Shown here piece by piece: positions 50,992 through 58,678 of a stretch of DNA of 64,000 nt. The stretch lies in the NCBI GenBank assembly GCA_017542475.1, contig JAFXXD010000006.1:19545-83544 (forward strand). The letters are read 5' to 3'. This DNA comes from Ruminococcus sp. Lineage in GTDB: Bacteria > Bacillota > Clostridia > Oscillospirales > Ruminococcaceae. The stretch's first letter is position 1. Each line of letters begins with the position of its first letter. Below the pieces are notes generated by a model, which saw nothing but the letters and a program-made list of their open reading frames with translations, made no database searches and was not told where the DNA came from. The position numbers and the translations under genes are program-made.

Positions 50992-51552
50992 ATGGATAAG
51001 GATAAGATAGAATATCACGTTCGCGGGCTGCTTGAGGCTATCGGCGAAGACCCCGACCGTGAGGGGCTGAGGGAAACTCCCCAGCGCGTGGCGGGTATGC
51101 TCGCGGAAATGCTCGAGGGCATCCAGTACAGCAACCACGACATCGCCGAGATGTTCGGCAAGACCTTCCCCGCCGAGGACAACGGCTCGTCCGAAGCTGT
51201 CGTGATGAAGGACATCACCGTGTTCAGCTACTGCGAGCACCACTTTGCGCTGATGTACGATATGTACGTCAATGTTGCCTATATCCCTCGCGGAAAGGTG
51301 CTCGGGCTCAGCAAGATTGCGCGTATCTGCGATATGGCGGCTAAGCGTCTGCAATTGCAGGAAAGGCTCGGTCGCGACATCGCCGAGATTATCTCCGAGG
51401 CGGCGGGGACTCCCGACGTCGGCGTGAAGATTGTCGGCTCGCACAGCTGTATGACCGCAAGAGGAATACGCAATCCCTCCGCCCGCACCGAGACCCGCAC
51501 CTACACGGGCGAGTTTAAGTCTCGCCGCGATTTGCAGGAGCTGCTGGACTGA
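50992..51552 (+). CDS. folE: GTP cyclohydrolase I FolE
   Basis: The 186-residue enzyme makes dihydroneopterin triphosphate from GTP, the entry step for queuosine here and also for folate. Zinc ligands lie in SYCEHH and SHSCMTARG; other family marks are DREGLRETPQRVA and LGLSKIARI. Its place between queE and the rest of the queuosine genes suggests a dedicated supply of precursor. Confidence 0.96.
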   Translation: MDKDKIEYHVRGLLEAIGEDPDREGLRETPQRVAGMLAEMLEGIQYSNHDIAEMFGKTFPAEDNGSSEAVVMKDITVFSYCEHHFALMYDMYVNVAYIPRGKVLGLSKIARICDMAAKRLQLQERLGRDIAEIISEAAGTPDVGVKIVGSHSCMTARGIRNPSARTETRTYTGEFKSRRDLQELLD

Positions 51553-51612
51553 GGAAGTACAGCTGTTAATCGGAATTTGCCGCAATCATACATCAATCAT
51601 TACAAAGCCAAC

Positions 51613-51681
51613 GGACGCCCAAAGGGCGCCCCTACATGGTTAAAGGTGTAACACATTTGTAGGGGCTGCCTTTGGCAGTCC
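51613..51681. repeat. TGTAGGGG hairpin repeats, diverging pair
   Basis: An inverted unit (51613-51636; stem GGACGCCC/GGGCGCCC) and a direct unit (51658-51681; stem GGGGCTGCC/GGCAGTCC) flank a 21-base spacer. The rest of the 330-base region before the acetyltransferase gene has a GAGCGAGC/GCGAGC mini-hairpin near 51724 and no gene. Confidence 0.75.
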
Positions 51682-51882
51682 GCAAATTACAAATCGCGAA
51701 AGCAGACTGCTGTTCTGTTGAAAGTGAGCGAGCTTGCGAGCGACAGCGCGAACCGCGCCGCCGCCCGCTTGGCGGCAAATTCTGATTTATATTAGTAAGG
51801 AAATCCACAAACGAAAATTCGGAACGCAGAAGGCGGCTTTATTGGGCAGTCTCAAAACTTAAATCAGCACAGGAGGAATACC

Positions 51883-52443
51883 ATGCTCACCCATAACGGA
51901 ACTCAGACTATCGAAACAGAAAGGCTCATTCTCCGACGTTTTGAATATACAGACGACGACGGTATGCTCAGGAACTGGGTAGCCGACGAGAAGATCCAGA
52001 TGATGTACTCCGAGCCCGTGTACTCCACCAAGGAGGAGGTAAAGGGGCTGCTCGACAAGTATATCGGCTCCTACGAGAGGGACGACTACTACCGCTGGGC
52101 TGTCATCGAGAAGAGCTCTGGCGAGTGTATCGGACAGATAGCCTATTTCCTCGTCGACAGCAAGAACCATTTCGCGGAGATAGAGTACTGCATAGGCGCG
52201 GATTTCCAGTGCAGGGGCTACGCTACCGAGGCGACTAAGGCGGTCATCGCTTTCGGCTTCGACAAGATGAATCTGCATAAGGTGCAGATCTGCACAAAGA
52301 CTATCAATGCTCCCTCGAAGCGCGTCATCGAAAAATGCGGCTTCCACTATGAGGGCACGCTCCGCGACTACTTCTTCATGAACGGACAATACGTCGGCAG
52401 GCTGTATTTCTCCATTCTGCGGAGTGAATACGAGGGGCACTGA
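51883..52443 (+). CDS. GNAT-family N-acetyltransferase (RimJ/RimL-like)
   Basis: The 186-residue protein has the GNAT fold: an N-terminal LILRRFEYTDDDGM, the acetyl-CoA loop with QCRGYATEATKAVI (Q/R-x-x-G-x-G/A) and the late motif NAPSKRVIEKCGFHYEGTLRDY. The substrate is unknown. It sits between folE and queC but there is no reason to think it belongs to queuosine synthesis; repeats flank it on both sides. AGGAGG precedes the ATG. Confidence 0.88.
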   Translation: MLTHNGTQTIETERLILRRFEYTDDDGMLRNWVADEKIQMMYSEPVYSTKEEVKGLLDKYIGSYERDDYYRWAVIEKSSGECIGQIAYFLVDSKNHFAEIEYCIGADFQCRGYATEATKAVIAFGFDKMNLHKVQICTKTINAPSKRVIEKCGFHYEGTLRDYFFMNGQYVGRLYFSILRSEYEGH

Positions 52444-52448
52444 CAATG

Positions 52449-52472
52449 TGTAGGGGCGCATTCCGTGCGCCC
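52449..52472. repeat. TGTAGGGG hairpin repeat, single unit
   Basis: TGTAGGGGCGCA-TTCCG-TGCGCCC, starting 5 bases after the acetyltransferase stop. Confidence 0.7.
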
Positions 52473-52571
52473 GCCAACAAACGGCATTGTTACACTGCGC
52501 GGAATAATTCCGCGGGCAAGCATATGAGTAACGGCAGAAGGGAACGCCCTCACTTGCAGGGCGTCCCCTCT

Positions 52572-52740
52572 CCAAAAACGATTCACTGAATCGTTTTTGG
52601 ATTCACCCCTTGCGGAGCGCACTTCGTCCCCAAGGGCTCTGCCCTTGGAACCCGCCAAAGGCTCTGCCTTTGGAATCCGCGGGGCTCTGCCCTCGACCCG
52701 CAAGCCTTTGAAAAGGCTTGAGCGAAACTTTCGGTTTCGC
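52572..52740. repeat. String of six hairpins upstream of queC
   Basis: Six stem-loops follow one another: CCAAAAACGATT/AATCGTTTTTGG (52572-52600), CCAAGGGC-TCT-GCCCTTGG (52630-52648), CCAAAGGC-TCT-GCCTTTGG (52655-52673), GGGGC-TCT-GCCCT (52681-52693), CAAGCCTT/AAGGCTTG (52701-52720) and GCGAAAC/GTTTCGC (52722-52740). The 352-base interval contains no gene. Confidence 0.75.
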
Positions 52741-52795
52741 GCTGTAGATATTCAAGACGGCGGTCTTTCGCCGCGATTCTTACAAAGGAGTAAAT

Positions 52796-53473
52796 ATGAA
52801 AGCACTCGTTCTTTTCAGCGGCGGCGTGGACAGCTCAACCTGCCTCGCTATGGCTATCGATAAATTCGGCGCCGATAATGTCCTTGCGCTCTGCATCTAC
52901 TACGGGCAGAAGCATGACAAGGAAATGCAGGCGGCTCGGCGCACCGCAGCTCACTACGGCGTGGAGCTCCGTACCCTCGACCTTGCGCTCATCTTCGCGG
53001 ACTCCGACTGCACCCTCCTCTCGGGCAACGGCGATATCCCGCAGGAGAGCTACGCTGAGCAGCTCAAGAAGACCGACGGCAAGCCCGTCTCGACCTATGT
53101 GCCGTTCAGGAACGGGCTCTTCCTCTCCTCGGCGGCGAGCATTGCGCTCTCCAACGGCTGCGATGTCATCTACTACGGCGCCCACTCCGACGACGCCGCG
53201 GGCAACGCCTACCCCGACTGCTCCGACGAGTTCAACGAGGCTATGAACCGCGCCATTTTCCTCGGAAGCGGGCAACAGCTCCGCATAGAAGCGCCGTTCG
53301 TGAAGCTCACAAAGGCTGACGTCGTAAAAAAGGGACTGGAGCTGAATGTGCCCTACGAGCTCACGTGGAGCTGCTACGAGGGCGGCGACAAGCCCTGCGG
53401 CGTGTGCGGTACGTGCCGCGACAGAAAAGCCGCATTCGAGGCGAACGGAGTCACCGACCCGCTGTTGAAATAG
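52796..53473 (+). CDS. queC: 7-cyano-7-deazaguanine synthase QueC
   Basis: The 225-residue ATP-pyrophosphatase family enzyme turns 7-carboxy-7-deazaguanine into preQ0. It has the PP-loop SGGVDSSTC, FRNGLFLSSAASIAL, and a C-terminal zinc site with four cysteines (CYEGGDKPCGVCGTC). AAAGGAG precedes the ATG. A two-hairpin repeat begins directly after the stop and separates it from queF. Confidence 0.96.
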   Translation: MKALVLFSGGVDSSTCLAMAIDKFGADNVLALCIYYGQKHDKEMQAARRTAAHYGVELRTLDLALIFADSDCTLLSGNGDIPQESYAEQLKKTDGKPVSTYVPFRNGLFLSSAASIALSNGCDVIYYGAHSDDAAGNAYPDCSDEFNEAMNRAIFLGSGQQLRIEAPFVKLTKADVVKKGLELNVPYELTWSCYEGGDKPCGVCGTCRDRKAAFEANGVTDPLLK

Positions 53474-53591
53474 AATTAGCAATTCGGAATTCGGAATGCG
53501 GAATTATAGTGTGCCTGACGGCACATATCAAAAAATATCGCCGAAGGCGATAACGCAATTCCTAATTCCGAACTCCGAATTCCGAATTAAT
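53474..53591. repeat. Two-hairpin repeat with AATTCGG heptad arms
   Basis: Inverted heptad arms (AATTCGG on the left, AATTCCG on the right) enclose GTGCCTGACGGCAC (53511-53524) and TATCGCCGAAGGCGATA (53536-53552). Read on the other strand, the inner part matches the core of the repeat at 36471 even though the arms have a different sequence. It lies between queC and queF. Confidence 0.8.
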
Positions 53592-53607
53592 AATCAGGAG
53601 GATTACA

Positions 53608-54105
53608 ATGACTGGCAGAAATGAAAACGAGAAGGGCGATATCACCCTCCTCGGCAATCAGAATACCAAGTATTCACAGGACTATAACCCAGATGTCCTC
53701 GAGACCTTCCCCAACAAGCACCCCGACCGCGATTACTTCGTCAAGTTCAACTGTCCCGAATTCACGAGCCTTTGCCCTATTACGGGTCAGCCCGATTTCG
53801 CGACGATTTACATATCATATGTCCCCGCGGAGAGAATGGTCGAGAGCAAGTCGCTGAAGCTCTACCTCTTCAGCTTCCGCAACCACGGCGACTTCCACGA
53901 GGACTGCGTCAACATCATCATGAATGACCTCATCAAGCTCATGGAACCGAAATACATCGAGGTGTGGGGAAAATTCCTGCCGCGCGGCGGTATCTCCATC
54001 GACCCGTACTGCAACTACGGTCAGGCGGGCACGAAGTGGGAGGAGGTCGCGTGGGAACGGCTCTCCAAGCACGATATGTTCCCTGAGGAAGTCAACAACC
54101 GCTGA
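53608..54105 (+). CDS. queF: NADPH-dependent preQ1 synthase QueF (YkvM type)
   Basis: The 165-residue enzyme reduces preQ0 nitrile to preQ1, the ligand of the upstream riboswitch. It contains the catalytic Cys56 in [11 protein letters not shown] with Asp63, the substrate motif [16 protein letters not shown], and [12 protein letters not shown]. The length fits the short, single-domain class. AGGAGG precedes the ATG. With this gene the preQ1 pathway in the window is complete. Confidence 0.96.
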   Translation: MTGRNENEKGDITLLGNQNTKYSQDYNPDVLETFPNKHPDRDYFVKFNCPEFTSLCPITGQPDFATIYISYVPAERMVESKSLKLYLFSFRNHGDFHEDCVNIIMNDLIKLMEPKYIEVWGKFLPRGGISIDPYCNYGQAGTKWEEVAWERLSKHDMFPEEVNNR

Positions 54106-54153
54106 CGTATACGCACACCGATTCCGCGCATACTAACCGCAGGAGGTGTGGCT

Positions 54154-54333
54154 ATGGAAAGCTTTGATATGCCCGCGGGTCTGAGTATGGCGCTCGCCGC
54201 CGACCCCGAGGCTATGCACAAATTCGCAACGCTGACCGAGCGGCAGAAGTGGGAGGTCGTGAGCGGCACTCACGCGGTCGGCTCGGGGAGCGAGATGAAG
54301 CAGTATGTTCGTAATATCGTGACTGCATACTGA
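54154..54333 (+). CDS. Small hypothetical protein (59 residues)
   Basis: The product begins MESFDMPAGLSMALAADPEA, followed by MHKFATLTERQKWEVVSGTH, and is soluble and helical. Short proteins with the pattern P-G-x-x-M-A-L-A then F-x-x-L-x-x-x-Q-K occur in Clostridia and at the end of YdeI-like proteins; no function is assigned. The ATG at 54154 follows AGGAGGT by 6 bases; an in-frame GTG at 54148 overlaps the ribosome site and is less likely. Confidence 0.75.
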   Translation: MESFDMPAGLSMALAADPEAMHKFATLTERQKWEVVSGTHAVGSGSEMKQYVRNIVTAY

Positions 54334-54384
54334 CAAAAGCCTGCGGCTTTTCCGCCGCAGGGACATTACATAAGGAGAATACGA

Positions 54385-55203
54385 ATGGAAAACACAGCAA
54401 CACCAAAAAAGAAAAAAGTCGGCAGGGTACTGCTGATGATACTGCTCGTCATCGTGCTGATGATCGGCGCTCTCGCTGGATTTATCGCGTACAATGCACA
54501 TCAGAATATGAAGGTCATGAACAGTACCCTCGACTACGGTATGCACACACTTGAAGGCGCTGCAAACGTGAATGAGCTAGATGCAGGCGAGTACAGCGAG
54601 ATAAAGCTCTACGGCGTGATGAAGTTCGACGTGAAGCAGTATGAGGTGGAGGAGCTCGGCAACCTCTCAGTGATGAAGGTGAATATGGGCTTTATGCAGA
54701 TGGTGTCCTACATCATCACGCCCTACGAGAAGGATATGCCCATGCTCTCGATGGACTTTATGTACATACTCGGAAACCGTAAGGCTTACGCGGAATTCTA
54801 CGACCTCACCGCCGATAAGGAGGCTCCCGAATATGCGGCGGTGCTCGACAATATCCGCGAATTCGAGGGCAGGTACGCCGACCTCGAGGACATCGCCACC
54901 GAGCCTGCTTGGTACGATGACCTGCTCACGGTCGTGCTCCACAAGGCGGGCAAGAAAAAGGACGACGACAAGATTCGCGAGATGTTCTCCGACGCGATAG
55001 AAACGTATATGGAGCAAGCCGACGGGCTTGAGCTCCTCTCCGATGAGGCTGAGGCTGAAAAGGTAGGTATCACGCAGGAATACTGCGACAACCTCGTTGA
55101 AAAGGGCGGTGTCTCCACCGACGTCTTCAAGAAGGAGCTCGGCGAGGAAAAGACCAAGGACTTCTTCAACAAGGTGCTCTTCGGTACGGAGCTCTACAAA
55201 TAA
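54385..55203 (+). CDS. Membrane-tethered protein resembling ferredoxin-dependent bilin reductases
   Basis: The 272-residue protein has a lysine-rich N-terminus, one transmembrane helix (about 12-36) and a C-terminal domain of about 230 residues that would face outward by the positive-inside rule. The domain recalls the PcyA/HY2 bilin reductase fold: P-x4-MPMLSMDFM followed by AYAEFYDLT corresponds to GLPLFGCDIV and IADLSPT of PcyA, so the active-site Asp is kept (SMDF) but the His equivalent is not. The C-terminal pattern EYC...K...LGEE...FFNKVLF also matches PcyA. This is a resemblance seen by eye, not a computed hit. A terminator follows. Confidence 0.6.
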   Translation: MENTATPKKKKVGRVLLMILLVIVLMIGALAGFIAYNAHQNMKVMNSTLDYGMHTLEGAANVNELDAGEYSEIKLYGVMKFDVKQYEVEELGNLSVMKVNMGFMQMVSYIITPYEKDMPMLSMDFMYILGNRKAYAEFYDLTADKEAPEYAAVLDNIREFEGRYADLEDIATEPAWYDDLLTVVLHKAGKKKDDDKIREMFSDAIETYMEQADGLELLSDEAEAEKVGITQEYCDNLVEKGGVSTDVFKKELGEEKTKDFFNKVLFGTELYK

Positions 55204-55206
55204 ACG

Positions 55207-55244
55207 AAAACGCCATAGAGGCTTGCGCCTCTATGGCGTTTTTT
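55207..55244 (+). terminator. Terminator
   Basis: A 16-bp stem beginning AAAACGCCATAGAGGC, loop TTGC, and T-tract. It ends the transcription unit before the OmpR-type regulator. Confidence 0.93.
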
Positions 55245-55275
55245 GAAATAACACAAAAATAATCAGAAAATGATA

Positions 55276-55303
55276 TACAAATGACACATCGGTGTGATAT
55301 AAT
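55276..55303 (+). promoter_or_regulatory. Probable promoter of the two-component pair
   Basis: TATAAT at 55298-55303 with TGA directly before it; the -35 (TACAAA, 55276-55281) is weak with a 16-base spacer, so an extended -10 or an activator is expected. Confidence 0.55.
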
Positions 55304-55328
55304 GATGACAGTAAAGGAGCTCGTTACT

Positions 55329-55997
55329 ATGAAAATACTGCTTATCGAAGATGACCTGCAAATTTGCGATGTCACTGTGAAATATTTCACCAACAGAGGC
55401 GCCGATATCACCGCCGTACACAACGGAGCGGACGCTCTGCAAATCGCGGAGGATGGGCTGGACGGCTACTCCCTTGTACTGCTCGATATAATGCTCCCCG
55501 AGGCTGACGGCTTCACCGTATGCCGCGCTATACGAAGGGTCAGCGATATCCCCGTCGTGTTCATCACGGCAAGAGGTCGTGAGGAGGACATCCTCCGCGG
55601 GTATGACCTCGGCTGCGACGACTACATCGTCAAGCCTTTTATGCTGTCGGCGCTGTACGCGAAGTGCTCCGCGATAGTAAAGCGAACCGAGGGAAATGCC
55701 GATACCGTGCTCGTCTGCGGAGCGATAACTCTCGACACGCGCAAGCTCACCTGCACCGTAAGCGGCGAGGAGGTCGAGCTCACGCCCAAGGGCTTCGCTA
55801 TCCTGCGCTACCTTATGGAGCATCAGGGCTGGAACGTTGACCGCGATACACTGCTCGACAGAGTGTGGGGACGCGATTACTTCGGCGCGGACAGAGTCGT
55901 GGATAACCATATAAAAAGGCTAAGAAAGGCTCTCGGCAGCGCGGGCGGGCAGATACACACCGCCGTCGGGAGAGGCTACAGGCTGATCGACAAGTAA
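55329..55997 (+). CDS. OmpR/PhoB-family response regulator
   Basis: The 222-residue regulator has a receiver domain (LLIEDD, phospho-acceptor Asp in LVLLDIMLPEADG, conserved Lys in YIVKPF) and a winged-helix DNA-binding domain (ELTPKGFAILRYLMEH, RVVDNHIKRLRKALG). AAAGGAG precedes the ATG at 55329, so the earlier in-frame ATG at 55281 is not used. It pairs with the adjacent kinase. Confidence 0.93.
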   Translation: MKILLIEDDLQICDVTVKYFTNRGADITAVHNGADALQIAEDGLDGYSLVLLDIMLPEADGFTVCRAIRRVSDIPVVFITARGREEDILRGYDLGCDDYIVKPFMLSALYAKCSAIVKRTEGNADTVLVCGAITLDTRKLTCTVSGEEVELTPKGFAILRYLMEHQGWNVDRDTLLDRVWGRDYFGADRVVDNHIKRLRKALGSAGGQIHTAVGRGYRLIDK

Positions 55998-56010
55998 AGG
56001 AGGCATAGCT

Positions 56011-57777
56011 ATGAAAAAATACAAGAAAGCAAAACGAGAAAAGGCGTGGTGGGTGTTCGTGAAATCGGAAGCGGCAGCGCTCGCGCTCGCGTGTGCGTTC
56101 GCCGTGGGATTTCAGACATTCGTATATGAGACGGTATCGTCTCAGTGCAGAAACAATATTAAGGACGATATGACGAGTCATCTGCAAAAAATCAGCAGTG
56201 TCGTTGCGGAAAAGGAGTCCGACGAGGAGATATTACGCGAAATAAATACCCGTCTGACTATTTACACGGGATATAACGTCTGCCTTGAACAGCTCGGGCT
56301 CTTTGACCCGAACTGCAAGCATATGGTACAGATAGTTCCGCAGTACAGCGAGAACTGTCACGCGGTGGCGGCTCTCGTTGACAGCGATGGCAATATCGTG
56401 GCTTCAAACAGCCGAAAGCTCATAACACTGCTGCTGTTCGACAAGGGAAAGGAGAATGACCCTGACCGCGGCTTCTACATCTGCGACGAGGAAAAGCTCG
56501 GTATGACCGAGGTCAGCAACTTCTTTGCGGACTACGCGGAGCTCTGCGGCGACGACGCGAAAAGCGTCTACGTCGAGCTCGAAGCGGACAGCCTCTACAT
56601 CAACAAAAAAGACCACACCTTCGTTCCGCACAAGGGCAGATTCAAGGTCGAGACGTACAAGACACATAGCTTCTTCAAAGACGAAGAAAGCGGACAGTCG
56701 TACCTCATGGACAAAACAGATATAAAAACAGAAACAAAAGATTTTGAGATAGAGATCAATGACCCCGACTTTGTGCTGAACGATGTCTATCAGGGCATAA
56801 GCAACGAGAATTATCCCACCTATGCGCTGCTCAACTTCTACGGCGAGAATAAAGAGGTGTGTGACAGATTTGAAAATGAGTTCAACCACCCCGATGAAGA
56901 CCGGGCGTCATACGTATATAACGGCAGCGGCGACGGAACGGCTGTCGTCGCCGACAATACTTCCCTCACCATCGGCAAGGAAAGGTATAATCTGATGATG
57001 CGCTACATCATCAACTACCGTGAGCCCGAGCTTGTGAAGTATTACTGGACGTACACCATTCTTGTGGCGGCTCTGCTGCTGATCATCGCTTCACTGTACG
57101 CCTGGCGCAGAAACGTCAAAAACAAGGCGAAATACGCGATGGAGGACTATCAGCGCGACCTCACCAATACCCTCGCCCACGACATCAAGACCCCGCTCAC
57201 CGCGATAGGCGGGTACGCCGAGAATATCCTCGACGGCGGGCTCTCCGAGGACGAGAAGGAAAAGTACCTGCGGTCTATACTCGACAATGTGGCATTCACG
57301 GATTCGATGGTCAGCCGCACCCTCCAGCTCAACACGATGAGCGACAAGAAGCCGAAACGCGAGAAGGTCAATGTCGCGGAGCTCGTGGAGTCCGCGATGA
57401 AGAAGTACGAGATAATGCTCGAGGAGAAGAACATCACCTTCACCTCCAAGGGCTCGGCGGAGGTCAGGGCTGACCGCTCCGCACTCGATACCATTGTCGA
57501 GAACCTCGTATCCAATGCGGTGAAGTACACCTCCGAGAACGGCACGATAAGGGCAGAGCTCGACAGGAAGAGGCTCGTCATCACCAACAGCGTCGCCTCA
57601 AGGATAGACGTGAAGGAGCTCAAGCAGCCCTTCGTGCGCGGCGACGCTTCGAGGAGCAACGTTCAGGGCAGCGGGCTCGGGCTCTCGTTAGCCGAGCGCT
57701 CCGCCGCGATGAACGGTATGGCTGTCAAGCTCTCGTGCTCCGACAGCGAGTTCCGCTCAGAGCTGAAATTCCGATAA
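56011..57777 (+). CDS. Sensor histidine kinase with large extracytoplasmic domain
   Basis: The 588-residue kinase has two transmembrane helices (about 20-42 and 350-370) enclosing a sensor domain of about 310 residues. The HisKA motif is LAHDIKTPLTAIGGYAEN, followed by an ATPase domain with N box VENLVSNAVKY and a G box GSGLGLSLAE. No HAMP domain is obvious. The sensor domain resembles no family I can name. It starts 14 bases after the regulator. Confidence 0.9.
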   Translation: MKKYKKAKREKAWWVFVKSEAAALALACAFAVGFQTFVYETVSSQCRNNIKDDMTSHLQKISSVVAEKESDEEILREINTRLTIYTGYNVCLEQLGLFDPNCKHMVQIVPQYSENCHAVAALVDSDGNIVASNSRKLITLLLFDKGKENDPDRGFYICDEEKLGMTEVSNFFADYAELCGDDAKSVYVELEADSLYINKKDHTFVPHKGRFKVETYKTHSFFKDEESGQSYLMDKTDIKTETKDFEIEINDPDFVLNDVYQGISNENYPTYALLNFYGENKEVCDRFENEFNHPDEDRASYVYNGSGDGTAVVADNTSLTIGKERYNLMMRYIINYREPELVKYYWTYTILVAALLLIIASLYAWRRNVKNKAKYAMEDYQRDLTNTLAHDIKTPLTAIGGYAENILDGGLSEDEKEKYLRSILDNVAFTDSMVSRTLQLNTMSDKKPKREKVNVAELVESAMKKYEIMLEEKNITFTSKGSAEVRADRSALDTIVENLVSNAVKYTSENGTIRAELDRKRLVITNSVASRIDVKELKQPFVRGDASRSNVQGSGLGLSLAERSAAMNGMAVKLSCSDSEFRSELKFR

Positions 57778-57799
57778 CACCATCAGTTCTCCTCCATAT

Positions 57800-57843
57800 A
57801 AAAAGGCGGCGGAGGTACTCAAGCAGTACCTCCGCCGTTTTTC
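57800..57843 (+). terminator. Terminator of the two-component pair
   Basis: A 12-bp stem GGCGGAGGTACT/AGTACCTCCGCC followed by TTTTT. A second, weaker palindrome (ATCTCCCCTC/GAGGGGAGAT) lies near 57868-57900. The rest of this 406-base gap holds the promoters listed next. Confidence 0.9.
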
Positions 57844-58054
57844 TCTAATATTCAGATCCTCTCATATCTCCCCTCAGCTCACGGCGCGAGGGGAGATATT
57901 TGGCAGAAAAGTAATATGTCACTTGCTGTGATGTAATAAAGGAGCTGGTGTAGAGTTTCGTTTCTGCCTATGATATGATACTATATATTATAGGCGGAAT
58001 CAATAGCTTCCGCGGACTTTTTCTGTCGCGACGCGTCGAACGGTGTCGAGCGGC

Positions 58055-58083
58055 TTGAAATCATCTATATTTTATGGTATAAT
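58055..58083 (+). promoter_or_regulatory. Sigma-A promoter of the ECF sigma operon
   Basis: TTGAAA (58055-58060), 17-base spacer ending TGG, TATAAT (58078-58083). Confidence 0.75.
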
Positions 58084-58123
58084 AGGCTGAAAAAAATTTT
58101 TTTGGAAAAATTTGAAAATTTCT

Positions 58124-58150
58124 TGTAACGTTTCTGTTCTTTCTACGTCT
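58124..58150 (+). promoter_or_regulatory. Candidate autoregulated ECF sigma promoter
   Basis: TGTAAC (58124-58129), 16-base spacer and CGTCT (58146-58150) fit the ECF-sigma promoter pattern TGaAAC-N16-CGTc. It lies downstream of the sigma-A promoter and 34 bases before the sigma gene, which suggests autoregulation. Confidence 0.65.
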
Positions 58151-58183
58151 AACCGACAGAAGCCAAGGAAGGAGGTGCGATGA

Positions 58184-58678
58184 TTGGACAATAAGACTGC
58201 CGAAAAGCTGTACGAGACCTGCTATATGCAGGTGTATTCCTACGTGATGACCCTCGCGAAGGACAGCCATAAAGCTCAGGAGATAACTCAGGATACCTTT
58301 TTTAAGGCTATGACCACCAAGCAGACCTTCCGCGGCGAATCCGAGTGTCTCTCGTGGCTGTGCGCTATCGCGAAGAACCTCTTCATAGACGAGACCCGCA
58401 GGTCATCACGGCTTCAGGACGAGCCTGACGAGCCTATCGCAGACAGCGGCACCGATATCGAGCAGAGCATCACCGATTCCGAGACGTCTTTCAGGATACA
58501 TATGCTCCTGCACGAAATGGAAGAACCGTACAAGGAAGTCTTTGAGCTCCGTGTGTTCGGAGAGCTCTCCTTCACTCAGATAGGAGCTATCTTCCAGAAG
58601 ACCAAAACATGGGCAAGAGTCACGTATCACCGCGCCAGATTAAAGCTCAAGGAAAGGATGGATAAAAATGAAATATAA
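58184..58678 (+). CDS. ECF-subfamily RNA polymerase sigma factor
   Basis: The 164-residue sigma factor has region 2 (YETCYMQVYSYVMTLAKDSHKAQEITQDTFFKA) and region 4 (EVFELRVFGELSFTQIGAIFQKTKTWARV). The start is TTG at 58184, 6 bases after GGAGGTG; an ATG at 58180 is in another frame and ends after four codons. The gene overlaps the anti-sigma gene by 11 bases. Such factors switch on envelope-stress genes when the anti-sigma is inactivated. Confidence 0.9.
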   Translation: MDNKTAEKLYETCYMQVYSYVMTLAKDSHKAQEITQDTFFKAMTTKQTFRGESECLSWLCAIAKNLFIDETRRSSRLQDEPDEPIADSGTDIEQSITDSETSFRIHMLLHEMEEPYKEVFELRVFGELSFTQIGAIFQKTKTWARVTYHRARLKLKERMDKNEI

